From positions 1 to 64,000 of the forward strand of contig CAMCAY010000004.1 in the NCBI GenBank assembly GCA_945872815.1: a DNA stretch of 64,000 bases, written 5' to 3'. Position 1 is the stretch's first letter. Each line of letters starts with the position of its first letter. The stretch is from Chitinophaga pinensis. Its GTDB lineage: Bacteria > Bacteroidota > Bacteroidia > Chitinophagales > Chitinophagaceae. A model generated the notes under the pieces. It was not told where the DNA came from. It made no database searches and saw only the letters and a program-made list of their open reading frames with translations. Positions 50,799 to 59,483 of the stretch are shown here, piece by piece. Made by a program: the position numbers and the translations under genes.

Positions 50799-52046
50799 TT
50801 ACTTCAACTCAATTACCGTTATCTCCGGCATCACTCCCACTCTTCCGGGATACCCAATAAACCCAAATCCTCTGTTAACATACAATTTCTTATTGTCTTC
50901 TTCATATAAACCCGCCCATTCTTTATACATATACTGAACAGGACTCCATTTAAAGCCGGGAATCTCCACACCAAATTGCATACCATGCGTATGACCACTA
51001 AGGGTAAGATCAATATCAGGATATTGAGTTCTAACTTGGGCGTGCCAATGGCTGGGATCATGACTCATCAATATTTTAAAAGGATATTGATCAGCACCCT
51101 GATATGCTTTATCCATTTTTCCGTGTTTTGGAAAACGACCTTTTGCACTCCAATTTTCAATTCCAATCAACGCAATTTTCTCATCATCTTTTTCAAATAC
51201 AACATGTTCATTCATCAACAATCTCCACCCCATTTCAGCTTGCACTTTTTTTAAGTTTTCAAGATTTTGTTCTTTAGTGATTCCTTCATTCGGCCATTGT
51301 ACATAATCCCCATAATCATGATTGCCTAATGTAGAATATACGCCCATTGGCGCTTTCAGGCGAGAAAAAACATCTTTAAAATCATTCATTTCAGAAGCTT
51401 TATCATTGACCAAATCTCCTGTAAATAAAATCAAATCTGCTTGTTGAGCCATGATCATTTCTACCCCATGCTCCACCGCTTTTTTATCTGTAAAGCTTCC
51501 GCTATGAATATCACTGATGTGAACAATTTTCAGTCCGCGAAAAGACGCAGGTAAATTTTTAAAGGACAATTTTTGGCGGATTACTTTGTACTGATATTTA
51601 TTTCTAAAACCGTAAAACAAACTTCCAAACAGAACGGTGCCGGCTGTTAATCCAAGCCAACTAAGGAATACAGATCTTGAAATGAATTCTTCTGGATTGT
51701 TTTGAATACCTCTTGACACAGAAATTTTTTGCAGCAACCATTGTATCATTCTTCTCACATCATCTATCATCAAAAACAAAGAAGCAAGAAATTTAGCAAG
51801 TAACAATCCAATGATAATTGCAAAAAGATAAGTTCGGACAATTTTCCCCAAAAAATCTTGAGGTGTATATACAAACATCAGAAACCCTAATATGGATAGA
51901 ATAGTTAGGCCCCAATAGATTGAATTAATAATGTATTTTGTTCGGAAGAGAGAGTTGTGGGTTACCAGCTTAATTGCCTGAAAAACATAGAGGTCAAGGA
52001 CTAATAGTATTAATATAAAAATAAAGACTCCAGAAGTTGATCGCAT
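50799..52046 (-). CDS. Membrane-anchored metallophosphoesterase
   Basis: The 415-residue protein has four N-terminal membrane segments (about 4-22, 40-62, 75-93, 128-146) and a C-terminal calcineurin-like phosphoesterase domain: LKIVHISDIHSGSF (metal ligands), LFTGDLVND, TLGNHDYGDY, LSGHTHGMQFG and the terminal RVGVMPEITVIEL. It resembles YkuE/YaeI-type enzymes; a lipid or cyclic nucleotide substrate cannot be deduced. Transcribed alone, convergent with the helicase. Confidence 0.9.
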   Translation of the reverse strand: MRSTSGVFIFILILLVLDLYVFQAIKLVTHNSLFRTKYIINSIYWGLTILSILGFLMFVYTPQDFLGKIVRTYLFAIIIGLLLAKFLASLFLMIDDVRRMIQWLLQKISVSRGIQNNPEEFISRSVFLSWLGLTAGTVLFGSLFYGFRNKYQYKVIRQKLSFKNLPASFRGLKIVHISDIHSGSFTDKKAVEHGVEMIMAQQADLILFTGDLVNDKASEMNDFKDVFSRLKAPMGVYSTLGNHDYGDYVQWPNEGITKEQNLENLKKVQAEMGWRLLMNEHVVFEKDDEKIALIGIENWSAKGRFPKHGKMDKAYQGADQYPFKILMSHDPSHWHAQVRTQYPDIDLTLSGHTHGMQFGVEIPGFKWSPVQYMYKEWAGLYEEDNKKLYVNRGFGFIGYPGRVGVMPEITVIELK

Positions 52047-52214
52047 GGAATTAATTTAGGAAGTAATGGATAATAAATTGGCCAAAAATTTCAATTCGAG
52101 TAATGTGCAAATTTCGGCTTGAATTTTTATAAAAATTGCATTTGACAAATAAATAACAATATCATACAATAACATTTATAAAGCATTATTGTTCAATATC
52201 TTAAATCGATTACC

Positions 52215-52222
52215 TACATTTG
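52215..52222 (+). promoter_or_regulatory. -7 promoter element of parA
   Basis: TACATTTG is an exact TAnnTTTG match 94 bp before the ATG at 52316. Upstream of it no parS-like palindrome was found. Confidence 0.55.
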
Positions 52223-52315
52223 TTAACTTTAGTTTCGGATGTCTTAATAACTTTAAATAAAATAAAGAAAAAAATCACCGAATTTTGCATTATATAAAAT
52301 AGCATAAATTATTAT

Positions 52316-53116
52316 ATGGCAAGAATTATTGGCGTAGCCAATCAAAAAGGAGGGGTAGGAAAAACAACCACAGCAATAAATTTAGCTGCAAGCCTTGCTA
52401 TACTGGAATATAAAACCTTACTTGTAGATGCCGATCCTCAGGCAAACAGTACAACGGGAGTTGGATTTGATCTTCAAAATATCACCAAAAGCTTATACGA
52501 CTGTATGGTCAATGAAGCTGAAGCTAAAGATGTGATTCTTAAGACTGCAATTCCTCATCTTGATTTAATTCCTTCGCATATTGATTTGGTTGGGGCAGAA
52601 ATAGAAATGATTGAATATCCCAATCGTGAAATGGTTATAAAAAAAGCACTTGAATCTATTTCCGATGATTATGAATTTGTAATCATTGACTGTTCTCCTT
52701 CTTTAGGTCTGATTACCGTAAATGCATTGACGGCAGCCGATAGCGTTGTTATTCCGGTACAAACAGAATTTTTTGCATTAGAAGGATTGGGGAAATTATT
52801 GAATACCGTTAAGATTGTTCAAAACCGATTGAATGTAGAGCTAAAAATTGAAGGTATATTGATGACCATGTACGATGGACGTTTAAGATTATGCAACCAA
52901 GTAGTAAGTGAAGTAAGACGACATTTTGAAGACATGGTTTTCAGCAGTATCATCCACAGAAATACCAAATTAAGCGAAGCACCCAGTGTAGGAAAACCTG
53001 TTATCCTATATGATTCGGATAGTAAGGGTGCTGTAAATTATCTTAACCTTGCAAAAGAAATACTGCAAAAAAACAACATGACGAAAATCAAACAGGAAGA
53101 TAAAATCATCAATTGA
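52316..53116 (+). CDS. parA: ParA-family chromosome partition ATPase
   Basis: The 266-residue protein has the deviant Walker A motif [14 protein letters not shown] (residues 11-24), [33 protein letters not shown] (Walker B) and [13 protein letters not shown] near the end, all ParA/Soj signatures. It precedes parB by 56 bp. The parA-parB-DUF5683-dapB order is conserved in Bacteroidota. Acts in origin segregation. Confidence 0.95.
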   Translation: MARIIGVANQKGGVGKTTTAINLAASLAILEYKTLLVDADPQANSTTGVGFDLQNITKSLYDCMVNEAEAKDVILKTAIPHLDLIPSHIDLVGAEIEMIEYPNREMVIKKALESISDDYEFVIIDCSPSLGLITVNALTAADSVVIPVQTEFFALEGLGKLLNTVKIVQNRLNVELKIEGILMTMYDGRLRLCNQVVSEVRRHFEDMVFSSIIHRNTKLSEAPSVGKPVILYDSDSKGAVNYLNLAKEILQKNNMTKIKQEDKIIN

Positions 53117-53172
53117 TTTTTGATTTCCTATCATGACTTTTGCTGATACTTACGAACATAATAACAAAACCC

Positions 53173-54081
53173 ATGCAAAAAAAATCAGACGCTTTAGGAA
53201 AAGGAATCAGAAGTCTGTTGCAGAATATTGATGCCGAATTAAAAAACACTTCAGGTAGTTTGAAAAATGAAGTGATTGAAAAGTCTACCGGCACCATGAA
53301 TGTATCTTTGGATAAAATTGATGTAAATCCGCATCAACCAAGAACAGATTTCAACGAGACTGCCCTTAAAGAACTTTCTGATTCTATAAAATTACATGGA
53401 ATCATTCAACCATTAACTGTATCAACCATACCGAATGGCAGGTACAGACTTATAGCAGGAGAAAGAAGATTCCGTGCTTCAAAAATGGCTGGGCTTAAAG
53501 AAGTACCTGTTTATATTCGTGATCTCAATAAAGACAGCATCCTCGAATTAGCGCTTCTTGAAAACCTGCAAAGAGAAAACCTAAATGCAATTGAAATAGC
53601 CATCAGTTATAAAAGACTCATGGATGAATTGAGTTACACTGAAGAACAACTTGCAGACAGAATCGGAAAAGACAGAAGTACAGTTGCCAATGATATCAGA
53701 TTGTTAAAACTCCCTCCAGCTATTCAAATTGCCGTAAGAAGCAAAGAAATCAGCAAGGCGCATGCTAGGTCAATCATCAGTATAGAAATGGCCGATAAGC
53801 AAATGTTTATCTTCAACGAAATCAAAAATAAAAAATTATCGGTAAGACAAACCGAAGAGCTGGTTAGAAAAATGCAGGCAGGCAAATCGGCGAAAGAATC
53901 TTCCAAGCAATCTCCCATTCCCGATACCTATAAGAAAATTGAAAATAACATTGCTTCACAATTTGGCACAAGGGTTAAACTTACTCACAATAAAAAAGGA
54001 TACGGCAGTATACTTTTTGAATACTATTCAATTGATGAATTGAATGCGCTGCTCGAAAAATTAAAAATCAATGTAAGCTGA
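53173..54081 (+). CDS. parB: ParB/Spo0J family partition protein
   Basis: DNA-binding CTPase partner of ParA. The 302-residue product starts MQKKSDALGKGIRSLLQNID, with the ParB N-terminal motif VSLDKIDVNPHQPRTDFNET and RLIAGERRFRASKMAGLKEV (GERR CTP-binding box), then a helix-turn-helix (YTEEQLADRIGKDRSTVAND) and a C-terminal dimer domain. A longer frame starts at a TTG at 53140 but the ATG at 53173 fits the family. The next gene starts at its stop codon. Confidence 0.95.
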   Translation: MQKKSDALGKGIRSLLQNIDAELKNTSGSLKNEVIEKSTGTMNVSLDKIDVNPHQPRTDFNETALKELSDSIKLHGIIQPLTVSTIPNGRYRLIAGERRFRASKMAGLKEVPVYIRDLNKDSILELALLENLQRENLNAIEIAISYKRLMDELSYTEEQLADRIGKDRSTVANDIRLLKLPPAIQIAVRSKEISKAHARSIISIEMADKQMFIFNEIKNKKLSVRQTEELVRKMQAGKSAKESSKQSPIPDTYKKIENNIASQFGTRVKLTHNKKGYGSILFEYYSIDELNALLEKLKINVS

Positions 54082-54665
54082 TGCTACTTTTTCAAAAAAG
54101 TCATTCAATATTTTTTTTGTTGATGTTCTCTCATTTTTTATCATCAGCCCAACTGAATGAAACTTCAGCTTCTGCAAAGAAAAGTAAATCAATAAATTCA
54201 GCTAACCCCTATAACCCTCGCATTCCCATCATTCATTCTGCAATCATTCCGGGATGGGGTCAAATTAACAACAAAAAATACTGGAAACTGCCGCTTGTTT
54301 ATGGTGCATTGGGAACAACTGCTTACTTATTTAACCGAAATATCAAAACATACAAAGATGCCAGAAGCGCCTATACTTTGGCAGTAGATGGAGACCCATC
54401 CAATGACTATCTGATAAAACAACCCTATTATACAGTAAAAGACCAGCCGGAGAGAATAAGAACATTCAGAGATCAAGTAAGACAAGATGTAGATTACTGT
54501 GTAGTTTTTTTTATTTTCTTTTGGGGATTAAATGTCGCTGATGCCGCTGTAGATGCACATTTGAAAACTTTCGATGTAAGTGATAACCTTAGTATTGAAT
54601 TCAAACCCGGCTATTCTCCCACGGCGCATACCAACGGATTAAGCCTTTTACTCAATATTAAATAA
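54081..54665 (+). CDS. DUF5683 domain-containing exported protein
   Basis: A 194-residue protein with a signal segment (residues about 8-24, FFLLMFSHFLSSAQ) and a DUF5683 region: IHSAIIPGWGQINNKKYWKL, then LVYGALGTTAYLFNRNIKTY with membrane character, and YCVVFFIFFWGLNVADAAVD. The end of the domain, LSIEFKPGYSPTAHTNGLS, matches the family. It overlaps the parB stop by one base, so it is co-transcribed. The function is unknown but its fixed place next to parAB in the phylum suggests linkage to envelope or segregation. Confidence 0.85.
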   Translation: MLLFQKSHSIFFLLMFSHFLSSAQLNETSASAKKSKSINSANPYNPRIPIIHSAIIPGWGQINNKKYWKLPLVYGALGTTAYLFNRNIKTYKDARSAYTLAVDGDPSNDYLIKQPYYTVKDQPERIRTFRDQVRQDVDYCVVFFIFFWGLNVADAAVDAHLKTFDVSDNLSIEFKPGYSPTAHTNGLSLLLNIK

Positions 54666-54737
54666 GTTAGAAAATTAGATCTTGCTTTTAAAATTATTTA
54701 AAGATAGATTTGATACAAATAGTATTAATTTAAAATC

Positions 54738-55460
54738 ATGAAAATAGCAATTATCGGATATGGTAAAATGGGCAAGGCAATTGAAGAAATAGCATTGCAA
54801 AAAGGACATGAAATTGCACTGACTATTTCTATTGAAAATATAAATGAGTTTACTAAAGAAAATTTGCAAAAATGTGATCTGGCAATTGAATTTACCGGGC
54901 CTGAAAGTGCGGCAGATAATATTAAAAAGTGTTTTGACGCAGGGCTTCCAGTTGTATGCGGAAGTACAGGTTGGTTAAATCAATGGGAAGAGATTGAACA
55001 ATATCGAAAGGAAAAAAATGGAGCTTTTTTATACGCAAGTAATTTCAGTATAGGCGTTAATGTGTTTTTTGAAATCAATCGTCAATTAGCAGATTTAATG
55101 AATAGCAGACCTGAATACAACATTACAGTAGAAGAAATTCATCACACCCAAAAAAAAGATGCACCCAGTGGCACAGCCATCACGATTGCTGAAGGAATAC
55201 TTGAAAAAATAAAAAGAAAGAGCAAATGGATTTTGGGTATAAGTGAGAATACAGAAGAACTAAACATTGTTAGCAAAAGAATTGACCCAGCCCCCGGGAC
55301 ACATATTGTAACTTATGATTCAGACATTGATAGTATTGAAATAAAACATACTGCTCACAGCAGAAAGGGCTTTGCTTTTGGAGCTGTTTTGGCTGCTGAA
55401 TTTCTGAAAGAAAAAAAGGGAATTTATTCTATGCAAGATGTGCTTAATTTTAAATCTTGA
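54738..55460 (+). CDS. dapB: 4-hydroxy-tetrahydrodipicolinate reductase
   Basis: NAD(P)H-dependent reductase of the diaminopimelate pathway. The 240-residue protein opens KIAIIGYGKMGKAIEEIAL (nucleotide fold), has CDLAIEFTGPESAADNI, GSTGWLNQWEEIEQY, ASNFSIGVNVFFEINRQLA, and the catalytic motif EIHHTQKKDAPSGTAITIAE. It is the last gene of the parAB-DUF5683-dapB group. A lepB gene often follows in related genomes but not here. Confidence 0.95.
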   Translation: MKIAIIGYGKMGKAIEEIALQKGHEIALTISIENINEFTKENLQKCDLAIEFTGPESAADNIKKCFDAGLPVVCGSTGWLNQWEEIEQYRKEKNGAFLYASNFSIGVNVFFEINRQLADLMNSRPEYNITVEEIHHTQKKDAPSGTAITIAEGILEKIKRKSKWILGISENTEELNIVSKRIDPAPGTHIVTYDSDIDSIEIKHTAHSRKGFAFGAVLAAEFLKEKKGIYSMQDVLNFKS

Positions 55461-55487
55461 TTAATCAGCTTCAAACTTTCTAAAAAT

Positions 55488-55519
55488 AACAAAGGCTGCC
55501 TATTTAGACAGCCTTTGTT
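55488..55519. terminator. Bidirectional terminator after dapB
   Basis: An 11-bp stem AACAAAGGCTG / CAGCCTTTGTT with a 10-base loop between convergent genes, with T-rich sequence on both exits. Confidence 0.85.
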
Positions 55520-55547
55520 TTATTTAAGTGATATTTAATTCAATAAG

Positions 55548-56120
55548 TTAAAACTTATAATTCAGACCAACTGCAATGTTAGATAAATTGAAATTTAAAT
55601 CAAGCCCATTTACAGATTTAGACCCAGATACGTCAAAGCTCGTAGTACTATAATTAATTGATCCAATAGTAGCTTGCATAGCAAACTTATCGGAAACAAA
55701 ATAACTGATAGCTGGTGAAACTCCCACAACAAATGCATTAGTCTTAAATTTATTAACCTTATCATTTATTGTAACATAAGCTGCACCTAATCTGCCAAAA
55801 AATGAAAACTTATTGGCGGGAGTGAAATAATATCTTGAAGCAATTCCAAAACCCATCGAATTGTCATTTATGGTTTTTAAGTTTACTTCCTCAAATGTTT
55901 CTTGACCAAAAAGCAATTCTCCTTCAAGCGATAAATTATTAGTGATAAAATATCCTACACTTGGACTAAAGGAAAACGAAGTTTGTTTTGTATCATTATT
56001 GTTATCGGTTAATGACGAATAGCCAACTGAACCTGAGGCAAACATGTCACCTTTAGCAAATTGAGCGCTACTTGTAAACGCTGTACCAGCAAAAGCGGCA
56101 ATCATTAATAGTTTTTTCAT
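55548..56120 (-). CDS. Outer-membrane beta-barrel protein
   Basis: A 190-residue protein with signal peptide (residues 1 to about 19, ending SSAQ), alternating beta strands (MFASGSVGYSSLTDNN; GFGIASRYYFTPANKFSFFG; LGAAYVTINDKVNKF) and a C-terminal aromatic end LSNIAVGLNYKF, typical of small outer-membrane barrels. Function unknown. Next gene upstream is a second, longer barrel on the same strand. Confidence 0.85.
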   Translation of the reverse strand: MKKLLMIAAFAGTAFTSSAQFAKGDMFASGSVGYSSLTDNNNDTKQTSFSFSPSVGYFITNNLSLEGELLFGQETFEEVNLKTINDNSMGFGIASRYYFTPANKFSFFGRLGAAYVTINDKVNKFKTNAFVVGVSPAISYFVSDKFAMQATIGSINYSTTSFDVSGSKSVNGLDLNFNLSNIAVGLNYKF

Positions 56121-56171
56121 TTTGTTTGGTTTTTGGTTAGTAAATAAAAAACAATCTTTAATTAAATATTC

Positions 56172-57065
56172 TTAAAAATAAAAATTCATACTGATTGAAC
56201 CAACACCCACACCACCTAAACCAATTCTATTATCTTTTGGCCCTTGCTTGGTAAAATCAGAATAATATGCCGCTGCATCAGAAGCAGCAGGTAATCCCTG
56301 AATACCAATGCCTGTGAATTTGTGAATTTCTTTACTATAAGCCTGGTAATTAAAAGTCAACCCATAATTATATTGAGCTCCTATAGCAATTTTTGGGAAA
56401 ATAAAATATTCAGCTCCAATAAATCCTTGAACAGTAAAACCTACACCTAGGCCACTTGTGTGCGCGATAGATCTTATATAGTCACTTTTATTATACGAAG
56501 ATTGATCTCCAAAACCCAACTGCGAAGGTCCTTTAAAATATTGAGTAGCGCTGTCAATTTTACTTGATTTTATGTTTAATAAAACATCTGCTCCGTAAAA
56601 TCCTTGTAAGCGTGTTTTACCTTTTCTGTATTCTTTACCTACACCAAGTGTTACATTAAAGTTAGAATTGGTTACAGTTAATGTTCTAGATATTAGTGGG
56701 GCTAATATTGGAGATTCTCCAACAGTTGGATTAGGTATTGCAGTATCTCTTGCGTAAGTTGGAGAAATAATTTTACCGGTATTAATATCCAAATTTACAA
56801 TTGCTCTGTTTGCTTGGTGAGCTGTAACAAATTTTTTACCAACGATAACACCCGTTTTCAAAAAATCTACATTAGGGGCATCATTATTATCAGTACCGTT
56901 AAAAATATTTCCAACATATTTAAATAAACCGCTTGGGTTGAACCCAATTGACCAATCCCCTTTCTCAGGCAGATAATTTTCTCCTTTTTTCGATTTTAAT
57001 TCTTGTGCATTTGCTTGTGATGCGATCACAACAAAAGCAGTAAATAAAATAGATAGCTTTTTCAT
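56172..57065 (-). CDS. Outer-membrane beta-barrel protein, longer paralogue-like
   Basis: A 297-residue protein with signal peptide (residues 1 to about 20, ending ANAQ) and strands such as YGLTFNYQAYSKEIHKF and YRKGKTRLQGFYGADVLLNI, ending GVGSISMNFYF. It shows a barrel pattern but little sequence similarity to the 190-residue neighbour. Function unknown. It is 51 bp upstream of that gene on the same strand and is likely co-transcribed from the exact -7 element at 57100-57107. Confidence 0.8.
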   Translation of the reverse strand: MKKLSILFTAFVVIASQANAQELKSKKGENYLPEKGDWSIGFNPSGLFKYVGNIFNGTDNNDAPNVDFLKTGVIVGKKFVTAHQANRAIVNLDINTGKIISPTYARDTAIPNPTVGESPILAPLISRTLTVTNSNFNVTLGVGKEYRKGKTRLQGFYGADVLLNIKSSKIDSATQYFKGPSQLGFGDQSSYNKSDYIRSIAHTSGLGVGFTVQGFIGAEYFIFPKIAIGAQYNYGLTFNYQAYSKEIHKFTGIGIQGLPAASDAAAYYSDFTKQGPKDNRIGLGGVGVGSISMNFYF

Positions 57066-57099
57066 TTGATTTAGTTTAATTTAATGGTAAGTAATACCC

Positions 57100-57107
57100 C
57101 AAAAGTA
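57100..57107 (-). promoter_or_regulatory. -7 promoter element of the barrel gene pair
   Basis: The reverse strand reads TACTTTTG, an exact TAnnTTTG match, 34 bp before the ATG at 57065. Confidence 0.6.
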
Positions 57108-57196
57108 GTATATTATTTTTAAAATTCCACAATTTATTAACAAACTTATAAACATAATAATAGTATTAAATTCATATACAATTGATAATGTTTTAC

Positions 57197-58141
57197 TTAA
57201 TAAATAATATTTTTTATCATGTCTGATGTCATGTTGGATAAGTTAAATTCTTCTTTCCAACCCCAATCTTTCCTTGCAACGGAATCATCTATACTTTGAG
57301 GCCAGCTATCTGCAATCGCCTGTCGATAATCAGCATGATAATTAATTCTAAAATCTGGAATGTGTTGAGTTATCTCACTACTAATTTCCTTTGGAGAAAA
57401 ACTCATTCCGGAAATGTTATAGGATGTTCTTACAGATATTTTGTCAAGTGGCGCCTCCATCAACTCAATCGTTGCTCTGATCGCATCGGGCATGTACATC
57501 ATTGGTAAGTACGTATCTTCTTTTAAAAAACAATTATACCTTTTTTCCTGAATGGCTTCATGAAATATCTCTACTGCATAATCAGTGGTACCACCCCCAG
57601 GTGCACTTTTGTAACTAATCAATCCGGGATACCGCAAACTCCTTACATCTACCCCATATCTGTTGAAATAGTAATTACACCAAAATTCTCCGGCATATTT
57701 ACTGATTCCATAAACTGTGATGGGCTCAATGATCGTTTGCTGCGGGCAATTTACTTTGGGTGAAGTGGGCCCAAATACAGCAATACTACTGGGCCAGTAA
57801 ACTTTATGCAATTTTTCTTCTCTGGCAATATCCAATACATTCAACAGACTTTGCATATTCAAACTCCAGGCTAGATTGGGATTTTTTTCTCCCGTAGCTG
57901 ACAGTATCGCTGCGAGCAAATAAATTTGTGTTATCCCCTGACGAATCACTTGCACATGGAGCATCTCCTTATTCATCACATCCAAACTAACATAAGGTCC
58001 TGTCCCTTTCAATAGTTCATTTTCTTCGCGCAAATCAGATGCGATAACATTGCTGTTCCCGTATATTTTCCTCAATGCAAGTGTAAGCTCTACGCCTATT
58101 TGTCCACTTGCACCTATTACCAAAACTCTTTCTTTTACCAT
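57197..58141 (-). CDS. L-threonine 3-dehydrogenase (epimerase-fold type)
   Basis: A 314-residue short-chain dehydrogenase. LVIGASGQIGVELTLALRK is the NAD loop, AVFGPTSPKVNCPQQTI and TVYGISKYAGEFWCNYYF carry the catalytic Tyr-x3-Lys, and GVDVRSLRYPGLISYKSAPG is characteristic of the UDP-glucose-4-epimerase-like L-threonine dehydrogenases known in Bacteroidota. It would oxidise threonine to 2-amino-3-oxobutyrate for glycine formation. Its reaction choice over other epimerases rests on the YPGLIS and GISGMSFSP segments. Single gene, divergent from kdsA. Confidence 0.85.
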   Translation of the reverse strand: MVKERVLVIGASGQIGVELTLALRKIYGNSNVIASDLREENELLKGTGPYVSLDVMNKEMLHVQVIRQGITQIYLLAAILSATGEKNPNLAWSLNMQSLLNVLDIAREEKLHKVYWPSSIAVFGPTSPKVNCPQQTIIEPITVYGISKYAGEFWCNYYFNRYGVDVRSLRYPGLISYKSAPGGGTTDYAVEIFHEAIQEKRYNCFLKEDTYLPMMYMPDAIRATIELMEAPLDKISVRTSYNISGMSFSPKEISSEITQHIPDFRINYHADYRQAIADSWPQSIDDSVARKDWGWKEEFNLSNMTSDMIKNIIY

Positions 58142-58215
58142 AATATTGATATTTAAAGTTGTAAATGTAATTGTTAAGTATATTTTGCAGAAAAATAATT
58201 GACTAATTTTACAAA

Positions 58216-59037
58216 ATGAATCAAGATTTAAAAAGCCTTTTTAACAAGCAAAATATTAATGAAAATAATTTCTTTCTAATTGCCGGTCCATGTGTAGTCG
58301 AAGATCAGGAAATGGTGATGAGTATATCCAACAAGGTTGCGGAAATTTGTAACAGACTTCAAATACCTTTCATTTTCAAGGCCTCTTACAAAAAAGCCAA
58401 TCGAACAAGCGCTGGATCCTTTACTGGAATTGGTGATATCAAAGCCCTGGAATTTGTTCACCAGGCCGGAAAAGAAAATAATATTCCAACTACAACTGAC
58501 ATACATTCTCCAGAAGAAGCGAATATTGCCTCAAATTATGTGGATGTACTGCAAATACCTGCTTTTCTATGCAGACAAACAGATTTACTATTGGCAGCCG
58601 CAGCTACAAACAAAATTGTCAATGTAAAAAAAGGTCAATTTGTAAGCGGCCCTGCTATGAAATTCGCTGTTGACAAAATTAAACAAGCAGGCAACTCACG
58701 GGTATGGCTAACCGAAAGAGGCAACAGCTTCGGATACCAGGATTTAATAGTTGACTATCGCAACATTACCTGGATGAAAGAACATCAGGTTCCGGTAATA
58801 ATGGATTGTACCCATTCATTACAACAACCCAATCAAACATCAGGCGTTACCGGAGGCAACCCACATCTAATCGAAACCATTGCTAAAGCTGCTATTGCAA
58901 CAGGGGCAGATGGTATATTTATTGAAACACATCCCAATCCATCTAAAGCCAAGAGCGATGGAGCCAATATGCTTCAACTTGATTTATTGGAACCTTTACT
59001 GGAAAAACTGGTTATACTAAAAAAGGGAGTTGTTTAA
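58216..59037 (+). CDS. kdsA: 3-deoxy-8-phosphooctulonate synthase
   Basis: Condenses arabinose-5-phosphate with phosphoenolpyruvate in LPS Kdo synthesis. The 273-residue protein has FFLIAGPCVVEDQEMVMSIS, PFIFKASYKKANRTSAGSFT, TTTDIHSPEEANIAS, VKKGQFVSGPAMKFAVDKI, VWLTERGNSFGYQDLIVDYR and PVIMDCTHSLQQPNQ, all KdsA signatures. It confirms a Gram-negative LPS-making organism. Single gene. Confidence 0.96.
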   Translation: MNQDLKSLFNKQNINENNFFLIAGPCVVEDQEMVMSISNKVAEICNRLQIPFIFKASYKKANRTSAGSFTGIGDIKALEFVHQAGKENNIPTTTDIHSPEEANIASNYVDVLQIPAFLCRQTDLLLAAAATNKIVNVKKGQFVSGPAMKFAVDKIKQAGNSRVWLTERGNSFGYQDLIVDYRNITWMKEHQVPVIMDCTHSLQQPNQTSGVTGGNPHLIETIAKAAIATGADGIFIETHPNPSKAKSDGANMLQLDLLEPLLEKLVILKKGVV

Positions 59038-59089
59038 TTTTTAGAAGAAACATTCACCAAAACAAGTTTCAAAGGCAAAGTCAGAAATA

Positions 59090-59308
59090 TCAATACCTAA
59101 CTGGATTTCTCCTGGAAGCAAAAATGTATTTTTTTACATTCATCCAAAATGCCAGAAACAAATAAACTATTAATGGTGAACCCATGGTCAGAAAAGATAT
59201 ATAAATAAAATACCTTCTTATTATAGATGTTGCAATTCCCATCTTTTCTCCAATGGCAGTGCAAACGCCGAAAATATGCCACTCCACAAAATATTTTATC
59301 TTTTCCAT
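59090..59308 (-). CDS. PspC-domain small membrane protein
   Basis: A 72-residue protein: MEKIKYFVEWHIFGVCTAIG then EKMGIATSIIRRYFIYISFL and a hydrophobic helix (TMGSPLIVYLFLAFWMNV), the PspC pattern of phage-shock proteins. The longer frame from 59335 has no support, so the ATG at 59308 is preferred. It lies in the kdsA-acn gap on the opposite strand. Probably a membrane-stress related protein. Confidence 0.75.
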   Translation of the reverse strand: MEKIKYFVEWHIFGVCTAIGEKMGIATSIIRRYFIYISFLTMGSPLIVYLFLAFWMNVKKYIFASRRNPVRY

Positions 59309-59354
59309 ACCTATAAAATTATCACTTTTTATCAAATTCCTACAATGATTTCAG

Positions 59355-59362
59355 TAATTTTG
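59355..59362 (+). promoter_or_regulatory. -7 promoter element of the aconitase gene
   Basis: TAATTTTG is an exact TAnnTTTG match, 122 bp before the ATG at 59484. The leader of about 115 bases is AT-rich; no clear fold or small reading frame stands out in it. Confidence 0.55.
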
Positions 59363-59483
59363 CAGCTCAATTATTCATATATAATTATTATGCCTGTAAC
59401 TGTTGGTTAGCATGATTATTAATTTTAAATGAATTTTTCTGACAATCAAAGATTTAGATTCATCAAAATATAAAATTTAAATT

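Noticed and set aside
53140-53172. Upstream TTG start for parB
   Set aside because: The ATG at 53173 matches the ParB N-terminus MQKKSDALGKG and an ATG is preferred to a TTG.
52047-54081. parS site near parAB
   Set aside because: No palindrome resembling the TGTTNCACGTGAAACA-type consensus was seen in the region; parS may lie elsewhere.
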